From NCBI RefSeq assembly GCF_029784165.1, contig NC_073696.1, positions 50,785,315-50,849,314 on the forward strand: DNA of 64,000 nucleotides. Direction: 5' to 3'. The notes under the pieces are model-generated. The model was given only the letters and a program-made list of their open reading frames with translations, made no database searches and was not told the origin of the DNA. Shown one piece after another: positions 33,105-45,362 of the stretch (position 1 is the first letter of the stretch; each line of letters opens with the position of its first letter). Position numbers and translations under genes: made by a program. The stretch comes from Wyeomyia smithii. Its lineage: Eukaryota > Arthropoda > Insecta > Diptera > Culicidae.

Positions 33105-33345
33105 CTACCGCTGGTCAATATTATCGCCAATTAAAATTTTCTGGAGAGGTTCCAACTCTATGTCCATCTGAACAGCTCTATTGTAAGAGGAACTTATTTG
33201 TCGGGGTATTTGTCGAGGTTTTGTAGATTTCAACCTGAAGGAAGGGTTAGTGGGGAGCCTGAGAGTAAACTTATACTTAAGTCCGTTGACATTGAATGAC
33301 CAGGATTCTACTGAGATTCGAACCCACGCACAGTGGTTCGAATTG
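33105..33345 (-). mobile_element. SINE-like element related to the 54.5-kb copy
   Basis: The minus strand from about 33325 reads GTGGGTTCGAATCTCAGTAG (B-box-like), then AATGTCAACGGACTTAAGTA, CTCAGGCTCCCCACTAACCC, TTCCTTCAGGTTGAAATCTAC, and TAAGTTCCTCTTACAATAGAG..AATTTTAATTGGCGATAAT. The same order of motifs occurs at 54.6-54.8 kb (GTGGGTTCGAATCTTAATAG, TGTCAAAGGACTTCAACATG, CTTCCTTCAAGCTGAATTCC). It is a truncated copy. Confidence 0.6.
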
Positions 33346-34093
33346 TATGGCAAGGGGGGTCATAAATCATTTTTGTACAATATTGTTCTTAAAAACTACT
33401 GAAATCGGCAGAATCAGGTGTGTTTTGACTATAACAAACTTTTTTGGAACTGTCATCATCCAACTTGTTTCAATTTTCTGGTATTCCTGTTATCATGCAT
33501 ACATAATAGGGTGCCAATAGAATATAGGAAAAAGTTTGACCATTGAATTTTAAAATGCGGCAGCTCTCAAAAGTTGTGCCTTCTCGAAAAAAGCCCCTAT
33601 GCAAAATTGAAGCTCGATTGGGTTTCGTTAAGTGAAACCTCAAAGCGATCAGAGTTTGACTTTTCTATCATTGGAAAAACCTCGAGCAAATTTGATATTA
33701 TCTCAGAAACTTCTCGTATTTCAACACCAAATATCAGAATACGAATATAGACAAATGTTTGAAAACAAATTTGTAAATTTGATCTGATTGTTCCACAACC
33801 CTTCTAAGGAACTATGCAGAAAACCTAGAATTCAAGCGAAAAAATAACCATTTTTAGCCGCTTGTCATCGATTCGGATGCAAATATATGCAAATGGAATC
33901 TTTACCAAATCTGTCCTGAGTCCTAAGTCTTTCGTTTGGTGGTAATTTAGTGATAGTATCTCGCGTGGAACAAATTTAAAAGTTTACATGAATTTTAGTA
34001 TGTGTGGTGCTCTTTGACTTTATTACTACGTTTCCTACGACTAATTTTGAGAACAGTTTAGCACATACCTATCTAAACATCACCTCTATAGCA

Positions 34094-34177
34094 AAACATA
34101 CCTGTTTTCTGAAGGTTCATGATAAAAATATTATTCCGTTTATTTTCATCGTGAACCTTCAGAAAACAGGTATGTTT
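34094..34177. repeat. Perfect 26-bp inverted repeat hairpin
   Basis: The left arm AAACATACCTGTTTTCTGAAGGTTCA (34094-34119) is exactly mirrored at 34152-34177. The arms are 32 nt apart and the pairing extends five more bases with one mismatch. A perfect arm in otherwise decayed DNA suggests a recent origin. Upstream 34000-34090 was not recognised. Confidence 0.85.
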
Positions 34178-34186
34178 CAGGTATGT

Positions 34187-34390
34187 ACAAACACCTTCAC
34201 TTATCTCGTACTCAAAAGTAAACTGTTCATAAAATGGGCCTTTTGGGCTTTTCTGCGTTCTCAGGTTCATAACCGATCCATTAAATCGATAATAAGCAGA
34301 AAACAAAAAAAAACTCTATTTTTGGCCTATTGGCGAACCACTGTGCCTTGCCTATCCGCCTGTCAGAGCGAGCTCTGTAGTCTTGCGGCC
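34187..34390. repeat. Interspersed repeat, first copy (partner at 37.5 kb)
   Basis: CTTCACTTATCTCGTACTCAAAAG, AACTGTTCATAAAAT, TTCTCAGGTTCAT.ACCGATCCATT, AGCAGAAAACAAAAAA and TTTTTGGCCTATTGGCGAACCACTGTG occur in the same order at 37473-37665. Confidence 0.65.
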
Positions 34391-34548
34391 ACGAAAGAGG
34401 GGAGTACCCTCGGGCATAGGCTCCAACTCAGGAGGGGGGGGGGGGGTAAGGAACATTTGGCCTCAAAATACAAACTACAAACAGATAATAAACAAATCGC
34501 AAAGAATCAACGAATTTGGAATGGGTAAAATCATTATTTAAAACAAAA

Positions 34549-34580
34549 CGGGCGGGACGAAGTTTGCCGGGCCAGCTAGT
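34549..34580 (+). mobile_element. Helitron-like 3' terminus ending CTAGT
   Basis: CGGGCGGGACGAAGTTTGCC..GGGCCAGCTAGT resembles 3' ends of insect Helitrons, where a small GC-rich hairpin is followed by CTAG and a host T. The matching 5' end (TCTAYAYATATAAA) was not found upstream in this copy. Confidence 0.4.
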
Positions 34581-35429
34581 AAGCTTTATAGCAATAAGAA
34601 TTTTACCGAGGGGAAGGGTTTACAGTGTTATGTAGTTTTTAAGAGGGGTTGGGTGGTGGCGCTACTTTAAGTTACTGAGTTTTTTGTATATAGATGGACG
34701 AATTTTCCAAACTCAAGAGTAATTTCTGAAAAGGGCGTATGAATTTTGACATAGACTTTATGCAAGGCATTGCAGTTCAGAAACCTACGGTTGTACAGAA
34801 AAACTGTCTGAGAGTGAACTGTAAATAACTGTACTAATCATGCCTTGTAGAAAAATATACAGCTTTGATATTATAGCAAAACTTTTGGTAAAAGTTTCAG
34901 GATGGAGAAATTACAGTATAATTTTATTGAAAGTCTAGTTTAGGAAAAAAAATTCAATCTCAGCATTTTATTTCCAAATATCGCACTCGAATAGTTTAGT
35001 ACAATTAAAATCGAAATGCCTAAATTAATTACCTTTCTGAATGCATCCGTTGTCGAGTTATTTGTATTAGAAAATTTGAAAATTGAATTGATTCCCTTTG
35101 AAATTTATTATTTGTCGGAACTTGACATTATTCCAAAACAAATAGTAGAGCAAATTTTTACTTAGAAGTTGAGTTGCAAGGAAATTTTTCAAATTAAACA
35201 GAATAAGAATGGTTTAGCTGTTTGTGGCTATTGTGTCTGTGAATTACATATATTTTGTTTGTTCTGTGGCAGATTTCGGCCAAATATTTACTGTCGTAGT
35301 TATCAGTTGGGAGAAAGTTTCGTATCAAGTGGAAAGCTTAAAAACTAGTTTGTTCACGATAAATGTTTCTCCTGAATGTTGGAGTATACAAAATATAACA
35401 TGTTGTTAGGATTTCCTTAAACTGGGAAA
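34581..35429. other. Nothing recognised
   Basis: AT-rich sequence without supported features. Confidence 0.45.
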
Positions 35430-35441
35430 GTGGAATTGGAT

Positions 35442-35638
35442 ATCAAGCAAAGCCTTGGTGCTACATTCCGTTTCGGAACTCGACTTTCTGTTTTATTTTT
35501 ACACAGACTTCGTAGCCTACTGTTTAGTGTACAGGACAATTGCGAGGCTAACGCTATGACCCTACTGATGTTAACAGTCTTTCTCGAGACCTGCCTTGTT
35601 AGGCCAGCGTCGTACCTCGACCGTCTGGAAAATATTTG
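35442..35638 (-). mobile_element. tRNA-derived SINE, reverse copy (partner at 58.5 kb)
   Basis: Read on minus, this matches the SINE at 58464-58674 through TCGAGGTACGACGCTGGCCT, AACAGTCTCTC-type, CGCAATTGTCCTGTACACT, AGTCTGTGTA and GTAGCACCAAGGCTTTGCTT. Imperfect flanking repeats GGAATTGGRTAT (35430-35441 and 35639-35650) fit a target duplication. It is more diverged than its partner. Confidence 0.8.
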
Positions 35639-35734
35639 GGAATTGGGTATTTTGTCTTGAAAATTTGAGTAGAAGCAGTTTGGAGTGTATTGCTTATGCT
35701 GTATTTTTATCGCTATCAGTTTTTCGAAAATTAG

Positions 35735-36660
35735 AAACAAGCCATTACCCGTAAAGGAACGTCGCGAATCGATTTTGCGGAATCACCTGGTAAATCGTCG
35801 ACACTCTCATCGAGATATTGCAAAGCAACTTGTAATCGTGCAGTCGACGAGTGAGTCGTGAGATTAAGCGTTACTACGAAGCTCTGAGCATCGAACGGAA
35901 GGAGAAATGCGGTCAATTTCGGAATAATGCTTAATCACAACGACTCAACGTTGACTGCACGATTCCGAGTTGTTTTCTATCAGTGATCATGATTATAAGC
36001 GTGTTGTGAGAACATTTACGCGAAATCCCAACACTTCAATCAGGAACGTGGCCAAAAAGTTGAATCTGTTCAAGTCTTTAGTTCAGAGAGCCAAGGACCT
36101 AAAGGCACTGCACACGTACAAAGTGCAGAAGGCTCCAGATCGTGACGAACGGTAAAGTACGGTGGAAAAGTTACGGGTCCGGAAACTGTACTGATGAGAC
36201 TTACGTCAAGGCGGTCTTCCGGCAGTTTCCGGAACTACTGTTCTTCACTGCCTTGCACAAATTTGATGTTCTGGAGGAAGTAAGGAGGCAGAAATTTTCA
36301 AAGCTTGCCAAGACATATCTGATTTGGGTAAGCGATCTGCTCATGCGGCTAAAGAAGTGCGCAGTTCGTAACAACCGGGACTGTAAACGGAAAGATCAAC
36401 TGCAAGAAGTGTCTACAGGAGCGTCTAATTCCTCTGCTGAAGCAACATGAGGGTTCTAAAATCTTCTGTCAGGATCTAGCTAGTAAAATACTGGACTGTT
36501 ACTAGGCAGGCACTACGAAAGCATCCCAAGGAGGTCAAATCTGGGAAGGCCATAAAGAAAAAGTGGGTTCGTACAGAAAAAGATGCAGCCAAATGTTGTA
36601 CAAAACCTAATTTGTGGAGGTAAGCGTAAGGTGCGAACGTATTGTACGAAATTTTAAAAA
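35735..36660 (+). pseudogene. Decayed mariner-type transposon (ITmD37E-like)
   Basis: In changing frames the plus strand shows an N-terminal HTH scrap (TRKERRESIL, SHRDIAKQLVIVQS), then ISDHDYKRVVRTFTRNPNTS, IRNVAKKLNLFKSLVQRAKD, then DETYVKAVFRQFPELLFFTA (first catalytic Asp block), HKFDVLEEVRRQKFSKLAKT and, near 36500-36620, QALRKHPKEVK..KKWV. This is the layout of mosquito mariner-like DD37E transposases as I recall them. Many stops and frameshifts are present and the middle and last catalytic residues are not recognisable. Confidence 0.75.
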
Positions 36661-37472
36661 GGATCGGTCAACTAGGTAATTTTCAACAGTGTTTTTCTCC
36701 GTGATACACTTTGATGTGGGTCACACTTTATATAAAATGCGTGGAATTTTCCTAACCTTTCCATTGACCATCAAAAACAACAAATGAAGTACGTGTAAGT
36801 ACGATTCCTGATAATGTGCCTGATAGCCCTAGGTGTGTTTTCGTTTTGAATGTTTTCGTAAATTTACGTTTTTTATAGAAAGAGATGATTGACCGAGTTC
36901 ATCTTTGCATCTCCACGAATGCCACGTGAAAGGTATTTGTGCTGATCATATTTTTTGACGTGGGACTACGTTTTAGCTTTCTACACTGGGGTTCAATCAG
37001 TAACGTGGAATCATATTTCAAACGATAACAACAGCATAACCACATACCGGATAACAATAACCAATATGCTATTGAACAGATAAAATGTTGGTTATTGTTA
37101 TTGAATTGCCGCTGGTTGCAGCGTACCGTTGCAGCGGTACACGATTTCCATTTGCGTGCAATCCGGGAAAAGCTGCAATGCTGGTGCTTATGGTGAATAA
37201 GAGTTTATTTCAATATTATGGTTACCATAAAAATCATAAGTTGCTCAACCACAATTAAACAGTTTTGCAACGGTTGGGGAACATCTATGAATGACGAAGC
37301 ATTTGAGGAGGGGATGGGGGGGGGGTTGCGGTTTTCCAGTTTTGTGATGAAATATGACGAGGGGGAGGATGGGGTTCAAGCCAAGCTACGTAGCAATTAT
37401 GAAACTAAGAAAAAAATGGATTGATCGGATTCACCGATGATGGTGTGGTTCAAGTGATGCAAGTGTTAAACA
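36661..37472. other. Mixed repeat debris
   Basis: It contains TTGACGTGGGACTACG (about 36956; similar word near 46313), an AATAACCA-rich palindromic patch (about 37040-37130) and a G-rich run (37309-37326). No gene is supported. Confidence 0.4.
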
Positions 37473-37665
37473 TCTTCACTTATCTCGTGCTCAAAAGTTA
37501 ACTGTTCATAAAATAGACCAACAAAAACAGCTTTTCTTCATTCTCAGGTTCATTACAGATCCATTGAAACGTTAACAATCAGAAAACAAAAAATATTTTT
37601 TTCTATTTTTGGCCCATGGCGAACCACTGTGCGTTGGTAGCATGCAGACAGTGTTCGCTCAACTG
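37473..37665. repeat. Interspersed repeat, second copy (partner at 34.2 kb)
   Basis: It carries ATCTTCACTTATCTCGTGCTC, AACTGTTCATAAAATAGACC, CATTCTCAGGTTCATTACAG and GGCGAACCACTGTGCG in the order seen at 34187-34390. Same orientation. Family not identified. Confidence 0.65.
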
Positions 37666-40600
37666 GTCGAAAATACAATTTTAACCTATAACATAACACA
37701 TAGCAATTCGGCTCAAAGTACATCGAAAAAGCGTGAAATCAATATAATTATTCAAGAGATAAAATTTGACACCAATAAATTTTGACCGCAAATTTCGAAT
37801 TTCCGATCATTGTGCATCAATCAGGTCTCGTTTGTTGCCAACACGATGTAAACTCAATTTTTTATACGTTAATACTATATAGGGAATAAAATGTCTTTGC
37901 TTCTCGCGAAGCTAAGAGAATGCTGTAACTTAAAAAAAGGTGGAGTCACTTACAGCATGAGAATGAAGTAAACAACGTGAAACGAGGTGATAATGTGCTT
38001 TTTTACGTACAATTTTAATGCAGAATAAAATTTCACTTTGTCTCGTAAAACCGTCAATCAAGACGTTGGTGTTCAAAATCTGTTCAGTGGTAGCAAGATT
38101 ATGAGCATATGAAAAATAAAATTTTTGGGACATGTTAAAGCTATCTCGGATAGAAAATTTTCTCAGCTTTCAAATTAAATCAATATAATTGCTGTAAGTG
38201 GTGAAATCCACTGTATGAAAGAGTACCCAAGAAACCTAAAAGTCGAATAACTCCGAGGGGGTTTTTTCATCAAATGTGGTTCCTAATCAGCCCCTTAAAT
38301 ACTCCCAACAAGAAAACAATTACCCTGTATAGTAATTTTTAATCGCAATTTATTCATGAAATAACATGACGTAATTAACAAATCCAACACTACGATGTTT
38401 AAGCTATTTGGGTTTAATTTGGAATCAATTTATGCTTTGTCCTTTTCTTCTGTTTAAAAGCATCCTCCTTCTCATGTTTGGTTTCAAATGCTTTTTGAAA
38501 GTAATCACCTTTTTAGGGTGATTACTTCGTTTAGAAAAAGTGATTGGGTTCGAGGAAAATTTATAAATCTTTTCCTTCATCGAAGGCAGGAGATGAGTTT
38601 TTAAATTTGTTTTATCCTTAACGTGTCGCTTAAAGTTAAGCGATATTTTACAAAAATCGAAAATTGGGGGGGGAGGGGGGGGGGGAGGCGGGCAGTTTAG
38701 CGTTACGTAGTTTTAAGGGGGGGGGGGGGGCTCATACTAAACGTTACTTATTCTTACATAGAGGTGGGGGGCAGTCTGAAATCTAGATTTCTTGCGTTAC
38801 GCAATTTGTTTATGACGCATAATAATGGTTTCACTCAGTTTGCTTCATCCAGTTTGAGATAAATTTGGTGGTTTGATCAATGCCCACGGTTGTCCACGAG
38901 AGGGGATTGAAGGAGAGGCAACCAGTCTAAAACGATAATCTTTATGTCCACATAAAATTTAGAAGGTGCCGTGCCGAATTGAAATCCCTGTTATATGAAT
39001 TTCAAAATATCTCGAAACAATCCACCGCCATAGAACACTCATCCATTCAAGGTTTCAACGCGTAAGGTCAATCCTCAAACATGCACACAACCTGCATTGG
39101 TCTGTCGCATACAATTTTGAATCTTCGAAATATTTAGTCTTGGAAAATACGCAGGTCGCAATTTTTCAATGAGCAGGTTTATTGCTTTGTTTAACCATCA
39201 ACATCCAGTGCTTCAAGCGCTTTGAGTACTCTCAACGCTTCATCACCTTAACTAACCATCGATCTTCTTTCGATCTTTTTGATGCGCGACATACAAAATA
39301 CTGTAAGAAAATGTAACTTTATTTTCCATTCACAATATTTATTTAACACGACACAATACAATTTAATGTTTTACGCAGCCGAAAAGAGGTTACTTATCTC
39401 ACTCAGAAGAATCCACTGACCTCTTTCTCCAATATTCCGGGTAGCAGCAGAACTTAACCGTAGGACTTTAACCAATATTCTCCGCAGGAAAATTTTTTTT
39501 TACTCAAACCTTACGCAGAGCAAAAACTGCCATTACCACTAGTAGGCCGTGTTGCCTTTTCTCCATTTATCAATTCAAATAATAGTGCTGTTTAGTGACT
39601 GCAACAATGCATGCATTCAAAAACGTCATTTGGTGCGTACTAATTTACACTATATTATTATGTTCTCAATTCAGTGATTGTTGGATGCTGCGAAACTAAA
39701 CCAAAATTTCGATTTTCAACTCAACTTTTCATCATTTTTCTATTGAAAAATATTGAAACTTTTTCAACTAGTTTACTTCAAATTAGAGGCAACCTTCATC
39801 TTTTAATAATGGACATTGATATTTTTATCATCAATGAAAAAAAGGAAAAAAAAAATTGAGGATGGCATATCTTCGCTTCACTTTCCAAAGCATGCCACCC
39901 TATCAAAATAAGACGTAGTTTTACGTCAAAAATTCATGTTTGGGTCTCTGTGCTAATGTTTTCTTCCTTCCTCTATATGTGCTCATTTTTGTCAAATTAA
40001 GAAATAAATTTTGTACAACTCGATTTCAACTACTAAAATTTATACACCAAAAAATAATCAAAACCAGAAAGGCTCATGTTTATTTATTCATCTATTTCCC
40101 GTGGAATCACAAAAACAATAATAAAGAATTCTCTTTTTTTTCTGCTAACTTTCATCAAGAATCCCAGTATTTTAAGTACCTAATAACATTCATTTATACC
40201 AAACATTTTGATTTGCTGAAGGTTTCTAATTTTTTGATTGATATTTTTGCAAGCATGAAATGGCTTGAAACATCCACTTGAAGCGGCATGAAATCTAGTG
40301 GAGATAAAGCAAGACAATAAACAACCTGTTGACTGCCATCTTTTTGTCGTAAAATAAAATAAAAGATATCACCAGATAAATATATGTACTTCGCATGCAG
40401 CCACCTATCGTACAAACCAGGAGATATAACAAAGCTACTTACAAATGACAGACAAAAATGTACCATCCGTTATATTTATGATACCGTCAGGTAATAGTTT
40501 CGAGTGAATTATTGTTGTTTACTAGCAGCATCTTGAATAATTGTGCTTACTGTGAGTGTGACCCATTCCGGCAAACTGCCAGCACTCGAATGGATAATGC

Positions 40601-41179
40601 GCAGCGCATCTTCCCCGTTCCGAGCGCTAACGAGTTGGACTGAATCTGACAGCTTTATGTTCTAATTACAAACAACGAGCACGGCTCTAGTCAGTGATTG
40701 ACTTCCATTGCCGTAATTATTGTCAACCGTTGCGATGGCTGACTGCCATCGGTAAATCAAATGCATCCAGTGTGGAAAAACACAGAGGATTGAGCCGGCC
40801 ACTGCCAAAATAGGAGATGTAACAGGTGGGAGCTGTACGCCTTCTCGAGCACTCGAAATCAAAACAATAAAGCTGAAGGACAGAAAATCTCAAATTTTAT
40901 TTGACGCTATCCGACGTTTACCTGATTGGCCTAAATTCAACTTTATTGTTCAGCTTAGACAACGAATAAAAAACCGGTGTTCTAGTTGGCGTTATTATAT
41001 ATTTCCATTTCTGTTCTCAGACACGAGCGGTGGAGGAAATTTATGCTCATTTGAATATAAGTGCCGTGTGTTTGACCATACCCACGCTATAAAGATTGAG
41101 CAGTCGTCGGAACTGCACCACATTATGTATGCACTATAGATGGGATATGTCCTAGATGTTTTTAGTATAATAGGAACAC
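37666..41179. other. Mostly unrecognised DNA with a G-run cluster at 38.66-38.78 kb
   Basis: 38661-38790 holds three runs of 9 to 17 G separated by TTTAGCGTTACGTAGTTTTAA and similar, typical of MITE scraps with GTTACGTA cores. 40500-40860 is GC-richer and apparently unique. No protein family was recognised in any open frame. Confidence 0.4.
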
Positions 41180-41650
41180 TGTCCATGTTCGTTTCGAACC
41201 AGACCGGAAAACAATAGAGCACGAGGGGGGTGGGTTGGGCTTGGTGGGTTGCGACCAGTGCAGAGCCCCGGGGGAATGACTGCCGGTCGCGTTTTGTTCG
41301 AGTGGGACTGCAATTTTGGCACGATTCCTGCTACGATGCCAGCGTCGATTCAGTCGCTCGGTCGATACTTGCAGCCAGGCTAGTTTTCGAACAGACATGC
41401 AACGGAACCGACGAACGAACCACGGCTGAATCATTCGCAGTTTCCATGGAGGAAATCGATAAATGGCTTTGTTTTGACGAAGGACAAATGGGTTGGAAAC
41501 TTGCAGGACAAGTGCAAGGTTGCTCCGGAGCCGAAGATTCTTGTTTTCGTGCTCTTGAGACCAATGACTGTCTGGAACGCGATGGTTTATAACTGCGATC
41601 AGTGCTGATAAAAGTCATATTCCCCAGCAAAATTCTTCGAAAATTACAGC
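41180..41650. other. GC-richer unique patch, unassigned
   Basis: Open on both strands for 90-120 codons with no family signature; such overlap usually reflects composition. It could be a promoter, 5' UTR exon or conserved noncoding region upstream of SLC66A2. I checked the minus frames for the missing PQ-loop 1 and did not find it. Confidence 0.35.
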
Positions 41651-42420
41651 CAATCATTTTCAATTTTCACTTCCAATGATCGCAGCACTCTTTCAGATAC
41701 ACTAAATTTTCGTCCTAGTAACGTGCTGTTATACTCATATGAAAAAGATCGCGCGCATCGTTCACGGTTACGGAATAAAATTTAACGACAAATCCAACCA
41801 AATGATCTTCACTTCAAAGCGAAAAAGAAAAACAAACAGTCCACTCAACCAAAATGAACCTCACCGAAACACTTTTTCACTGACACTGACCGATGCCTTG
41901 ACAATCTTCGTTAACTGATAACCTGATTTTGTTGTCTTGCTTTCATCACATGAAATATGATGAGGTGTTTTGACAGTTCACTTCCATGCAAAAAGCGGGA
42001 AGGGAGAACTCTGAAAGGATTGTAAAAAAATAACGTTTATGGATGCTTTTTTTCACCTTCACTCAAGAGTGTCAACAAATATCAACCCTGACTGCGATAG
42101 CGGAGAGATCAGCACATGTTGCCATTATGAGGAAATTTATTAAAGGCATCTGTGGCTAATGTTAAGCCCGTTAAGTAGCATCATAATAAAACCAGTTTAT
42201 GACTAATATCATATACAGATTCGTTTAGAGAGCATTCTGTATAGCAGGGTATTTCCAATTCGATAGATAAGTTTGCATGAAATCCTCCATTACCAATGCA
42301 TATATTTTAAAATGTCAGCGTGCACAGCAATTGAACGGAACTACCTTAAAAACCTCACCCCTCACTCTATGAAACTTAAACCCACGCTGTCAGCGATGAT
42401 ATAATAATTCAATAATAAAA
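41651..42420. other. Nothing recognised
   Basis: AT-rich; no supported feature. Confidence 0.45.
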
Positions 42421-42836
42421 CATGACAAAATTTCCGCCCGAAACGATTTGTCACCTGCTCACGTCATCACCGCGCGCTCCAGTCCGCGGCGTCAATGCCG
42501 GCAATTACCTAAGCCACGTGCTGTTTTGAACGGCCAAATTTATGTGTGTTCATACAAATCTCCGGTTCTTGCAGTACCGAATCGACATTAGCAGCCCGGC
42601 TGCGGAGAAGAAATCAATCAAATATTCAAACGATCGAGTTCTGCCTGCTGCGTGCAAATTCTCTGCAAACATGCAAAATAGTTTCCGCAAGCGGTGAAAG
42701 ATTTACGATCGAACCGGTTAACAAACGTTCACAGAGGCGAAGGCATCCTCGAATCGACACTGAACTTGCGACTGCCTGCAGGCACGGGGGAAAACTGGAC
42801 GCCGCGGCTGACACGCAAATTTGCCTCGCGCGCGTA
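42421..42836. other. GC-richer patch interrupted by the pogo-like element
   Basis: CpG-rich, apparently unique DNA (for example CATCACCGCGCGCTCCAGTC and GACGCCGCGGCTG) runs to the TA at 42835-42836 where a transposon begins. It may continue after 43923 (GATTTGGAGCGAAAATCG..CGACCCTG). No coding function is supported; a promoter-type role is possible. Confidence 0.35.
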
Positions 42837-43921
42837 CCGTGCTGGATCGAAATCCGTACACCTAAGCACATGATAATCTTCGACGGTCAATATAAATTCA
42901 AGAAATCACATATTGCTTTAAACTGACATATTAACTTATAGGTCTACTTATATTTTATCACTATTTTCCAGCAAAATGATTAAAATCACTCCGAAACTTG
43001 AAAAAATCATGTTTAAATAGAACATGTTTTGAATCGAAATCCGTACACAGTTTTTTGTCTGAATCAAAACCCGTACACTTTTGAATCGAAATCCGCACAC
43101 ACGCGATATAGACTGGATCAAAGTCCATACAACAATAAATCAAACTCCGTATAGATGAAGAAGTACAAAAATGAACATCTTTTATTTATACTTATCTTTA
43201 AATTACCGAATAAGTATATTTTGAGGATCAACTGGCTTCTAAAGTTTCACACGGTTTTCTAATTTTTGATATCAGCTGAAATAGTGCAATTTTCGTAGCG
43301 TTTCGTAGTAACCGGATCGCCGGAACCTCTCGAAGCTTCCCGGTACGACTTTCCCTTGCGCACCTCAGTCACAGCGCGTTTAAAATTGTTTGCCGTATAT
43401 TTACACTTGTTTTCTTCCATTATATGCTGAAAACAAGAAGAAAGTTCAATAATATATGCATGATACACACGCTGTACGGATTTCGATTCAAGCAAATAAA
43501 ATGAATCAAAATCCGTACGGCAGAGTTTTTGTTGAATAAATACAACTTACACTATTTATTAGACAATATACAGCTCGAAAATGACAAAGACTTACCTTTT
43601 CCATCAATTTTAAAAAGATTAACAGAGTAAAACACTTATATCCCACTTGAAAATCGTTTTTATCTGTAGAACGTTTCCTTAGTAAATTCTCTAACGATAC
43701 AACGAAATGACAACTGAAACCGATACACGATAGATTTTTTATTTTTAAAATTTTTATTTCATGGCCTACTGGCGCATAGTTTAATTTAACAGAAGGCCAA
43801 CAACTCAACGGATATGTACATGTAACTATCATATGAATTTTCACTTTTATAATGCTTAAAACTGAAGAAAAACATCAAGGTGTACGGATTTCGATACTGT
43901 ACGGGTTTCGATCCAGCACGG
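42837..43921. mobile_element. Pogo-like DNA transposon, TA-flanked, with subterminal repeats
   Basis: CCGTGCTGGATCGAAATCCG at 42837 is mirrored by CGGGTTTCGATCCAGCACGG ending at 43921, with TA directly outside each end (42835-42836 and 43922-43923). About ten copies of GAATCGAAATCCGTACAC or its reverse lie at 42843, 43033, 43057, 43083, 43113, 43137, 43471, 43501, 43880 and 43898. A TA duplication and a psq-type HTH fragment inside place it near pogo in the Tc1/mariner superfamily. At 1085 bp it is internally deleted. Confidence 0.82.
43259..43420 (-). pseudogene. Pogo-type transposase N-terminal HTH (psq) fragment
   Basis: From ATG at 43420 the minus strand reads MEENKCKYTANNFKRAVTEV, then RKGKSYREASRGSGDPVTT. 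YTxxNLxxAVxxVRxGxxSYRxAxRxxGVPxTTL is the pipsqueak/CENP-B type DNA-binding start of pogo-family transposases. The frame ends after about 50 codons without the second HTH or the DDE domain. It lies inside the TA-flanked element at 42837-43921. Confidence 0.68.
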
Positions 43922-43923
43922 TA

Positions 43924-45362
43924 TTTAGATTTGGAGCGAAAATCGATTTTCGACCCTGTTTACGGGCGGTTTACGGTTTCTTATTTACCTGCATATATGT
44001 TTTAGTTCATGTTTATTTTGCGTGCTGGCCGTCCCTAGCGGATATCCGAGACAGAGTTAATAGATTTTCCTGCTGATAGCAGCAGACGGCACTTTTTGGT
44101 AAAAATATCTGCGGGAAATTTGGGTTAATCAGACGAATCTCTCTGGCTAAAAAATAGGAACCAAACCAAAATGATTTACAATAAAGCACTTTAATGAAAA
44201 AGAAAAACACATAACACGCATACTCTACACGTAAGAGACGTATGGAAAATGTCTTCAACGAACGTTGAAAGCCGATGAGCGATGTTTTCACCTGCTAAGG
44301 TGTGAAATAAATTGCACAGCTGTTTGCTGCCTTTCGCAGAGCAGCAATTCAGTCTGTTTGATCTATCATTATCGACTCGATTGTGGAAGCGATGGACAGA
44401 TGAAAAGCAAATATTTGGACTCTAGGTGTGAAAATATTGTTTGCTGTTGTTGGGAAAGGAGTTCTAATTTTGAATTGATTTTTTATCAAAACAGATTTGT
44501 GCTCGACAGAAACTGTGATGAATAATATATACTTGTGGATAGTGGACTTGGCTTAAGCATATTTTTTAGCTTAGTAGCAAAATAGAAAAAGGAAGAAAAA
44601 ATGCGTCAAAACGAATTTCGATTATTTTTCAAAGTTTGCAACAAAGCTTATCTGAGTACAAACGAATGAATTTTGATACTACATTCCAATTTCCAAAATT
44701 GGAAGTTCAGTTTTTGGAGCCAATTATATAAACGTTACGTTTGGCTAGTTGTTTTTTATTAATATGGTTCTACAAATATCGGTATAAATCTAACTTTTGT
44801 TCCTGAATAGTGCCGGTGAAATTCAAGTGCCCAAAAAAATTCTTCTGCTCTTGAAATATAACATTTTTATTAGTTGTTAGACTTTGTTAGAAAAAAAACA
44901 TTGTACCTTACGATCAACTTCAAATTAACTTATCTTCAAATTTCTACTCGATTTTACATAATTTTTTATCTTTCATACTTCTTCACAGGCTTGCCGTTTT
45001 TCCTCAGAGAATCACTAGCGCATAGAAGAACATCTATCTCTCTAATATTACAGTCAATAATTACACAGCAGAGCTCATTGCAGTGCTTTTACTGTGTATT
45101 TTTCAAGGAAGCATAGCTCTCAGGAGTTGGGTATCATCGTTTCGTAACAAACTGTAACAAGGGGAGGGGAGCGGTTGGATTGAAATTGACGTAGCATTTT
45201 TTTGAGAGACCGAGTTTTTGAAAATAAATTAAAACATCGCATCGTAGCGAAAGCTGTTGAAACCTTTTTTTCTATGGCATTATGGAATTTTCTGAAAGCT
45301 CTTCAAGCACATAAACAATCGCTGGCATCGGTTGCTTGCTGTTTTCTACAAACATGGATCTT
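43924..45362. other. Nothing firmly recognised
   Basis: After the possible continuation of the GC-richer patch (to about 44060) the sequence is AT-rich, with short open frames lacking motifs. Confidence 0.4.

Noticed and set aside
40662..40862. Minus frame with a hydrophobic stretch (PILAVAGSILCVFPHWMHLI)
   Set aside because: Superficially like a membrane segment before PQ-loop 1, but no Pro-Gln pair and no matching splice donor.
41162..41663. Possible first exon of SLC66A2
   Set aside because: None of the minus frames shows a PQ-loop or the expected TG before a GT donor.
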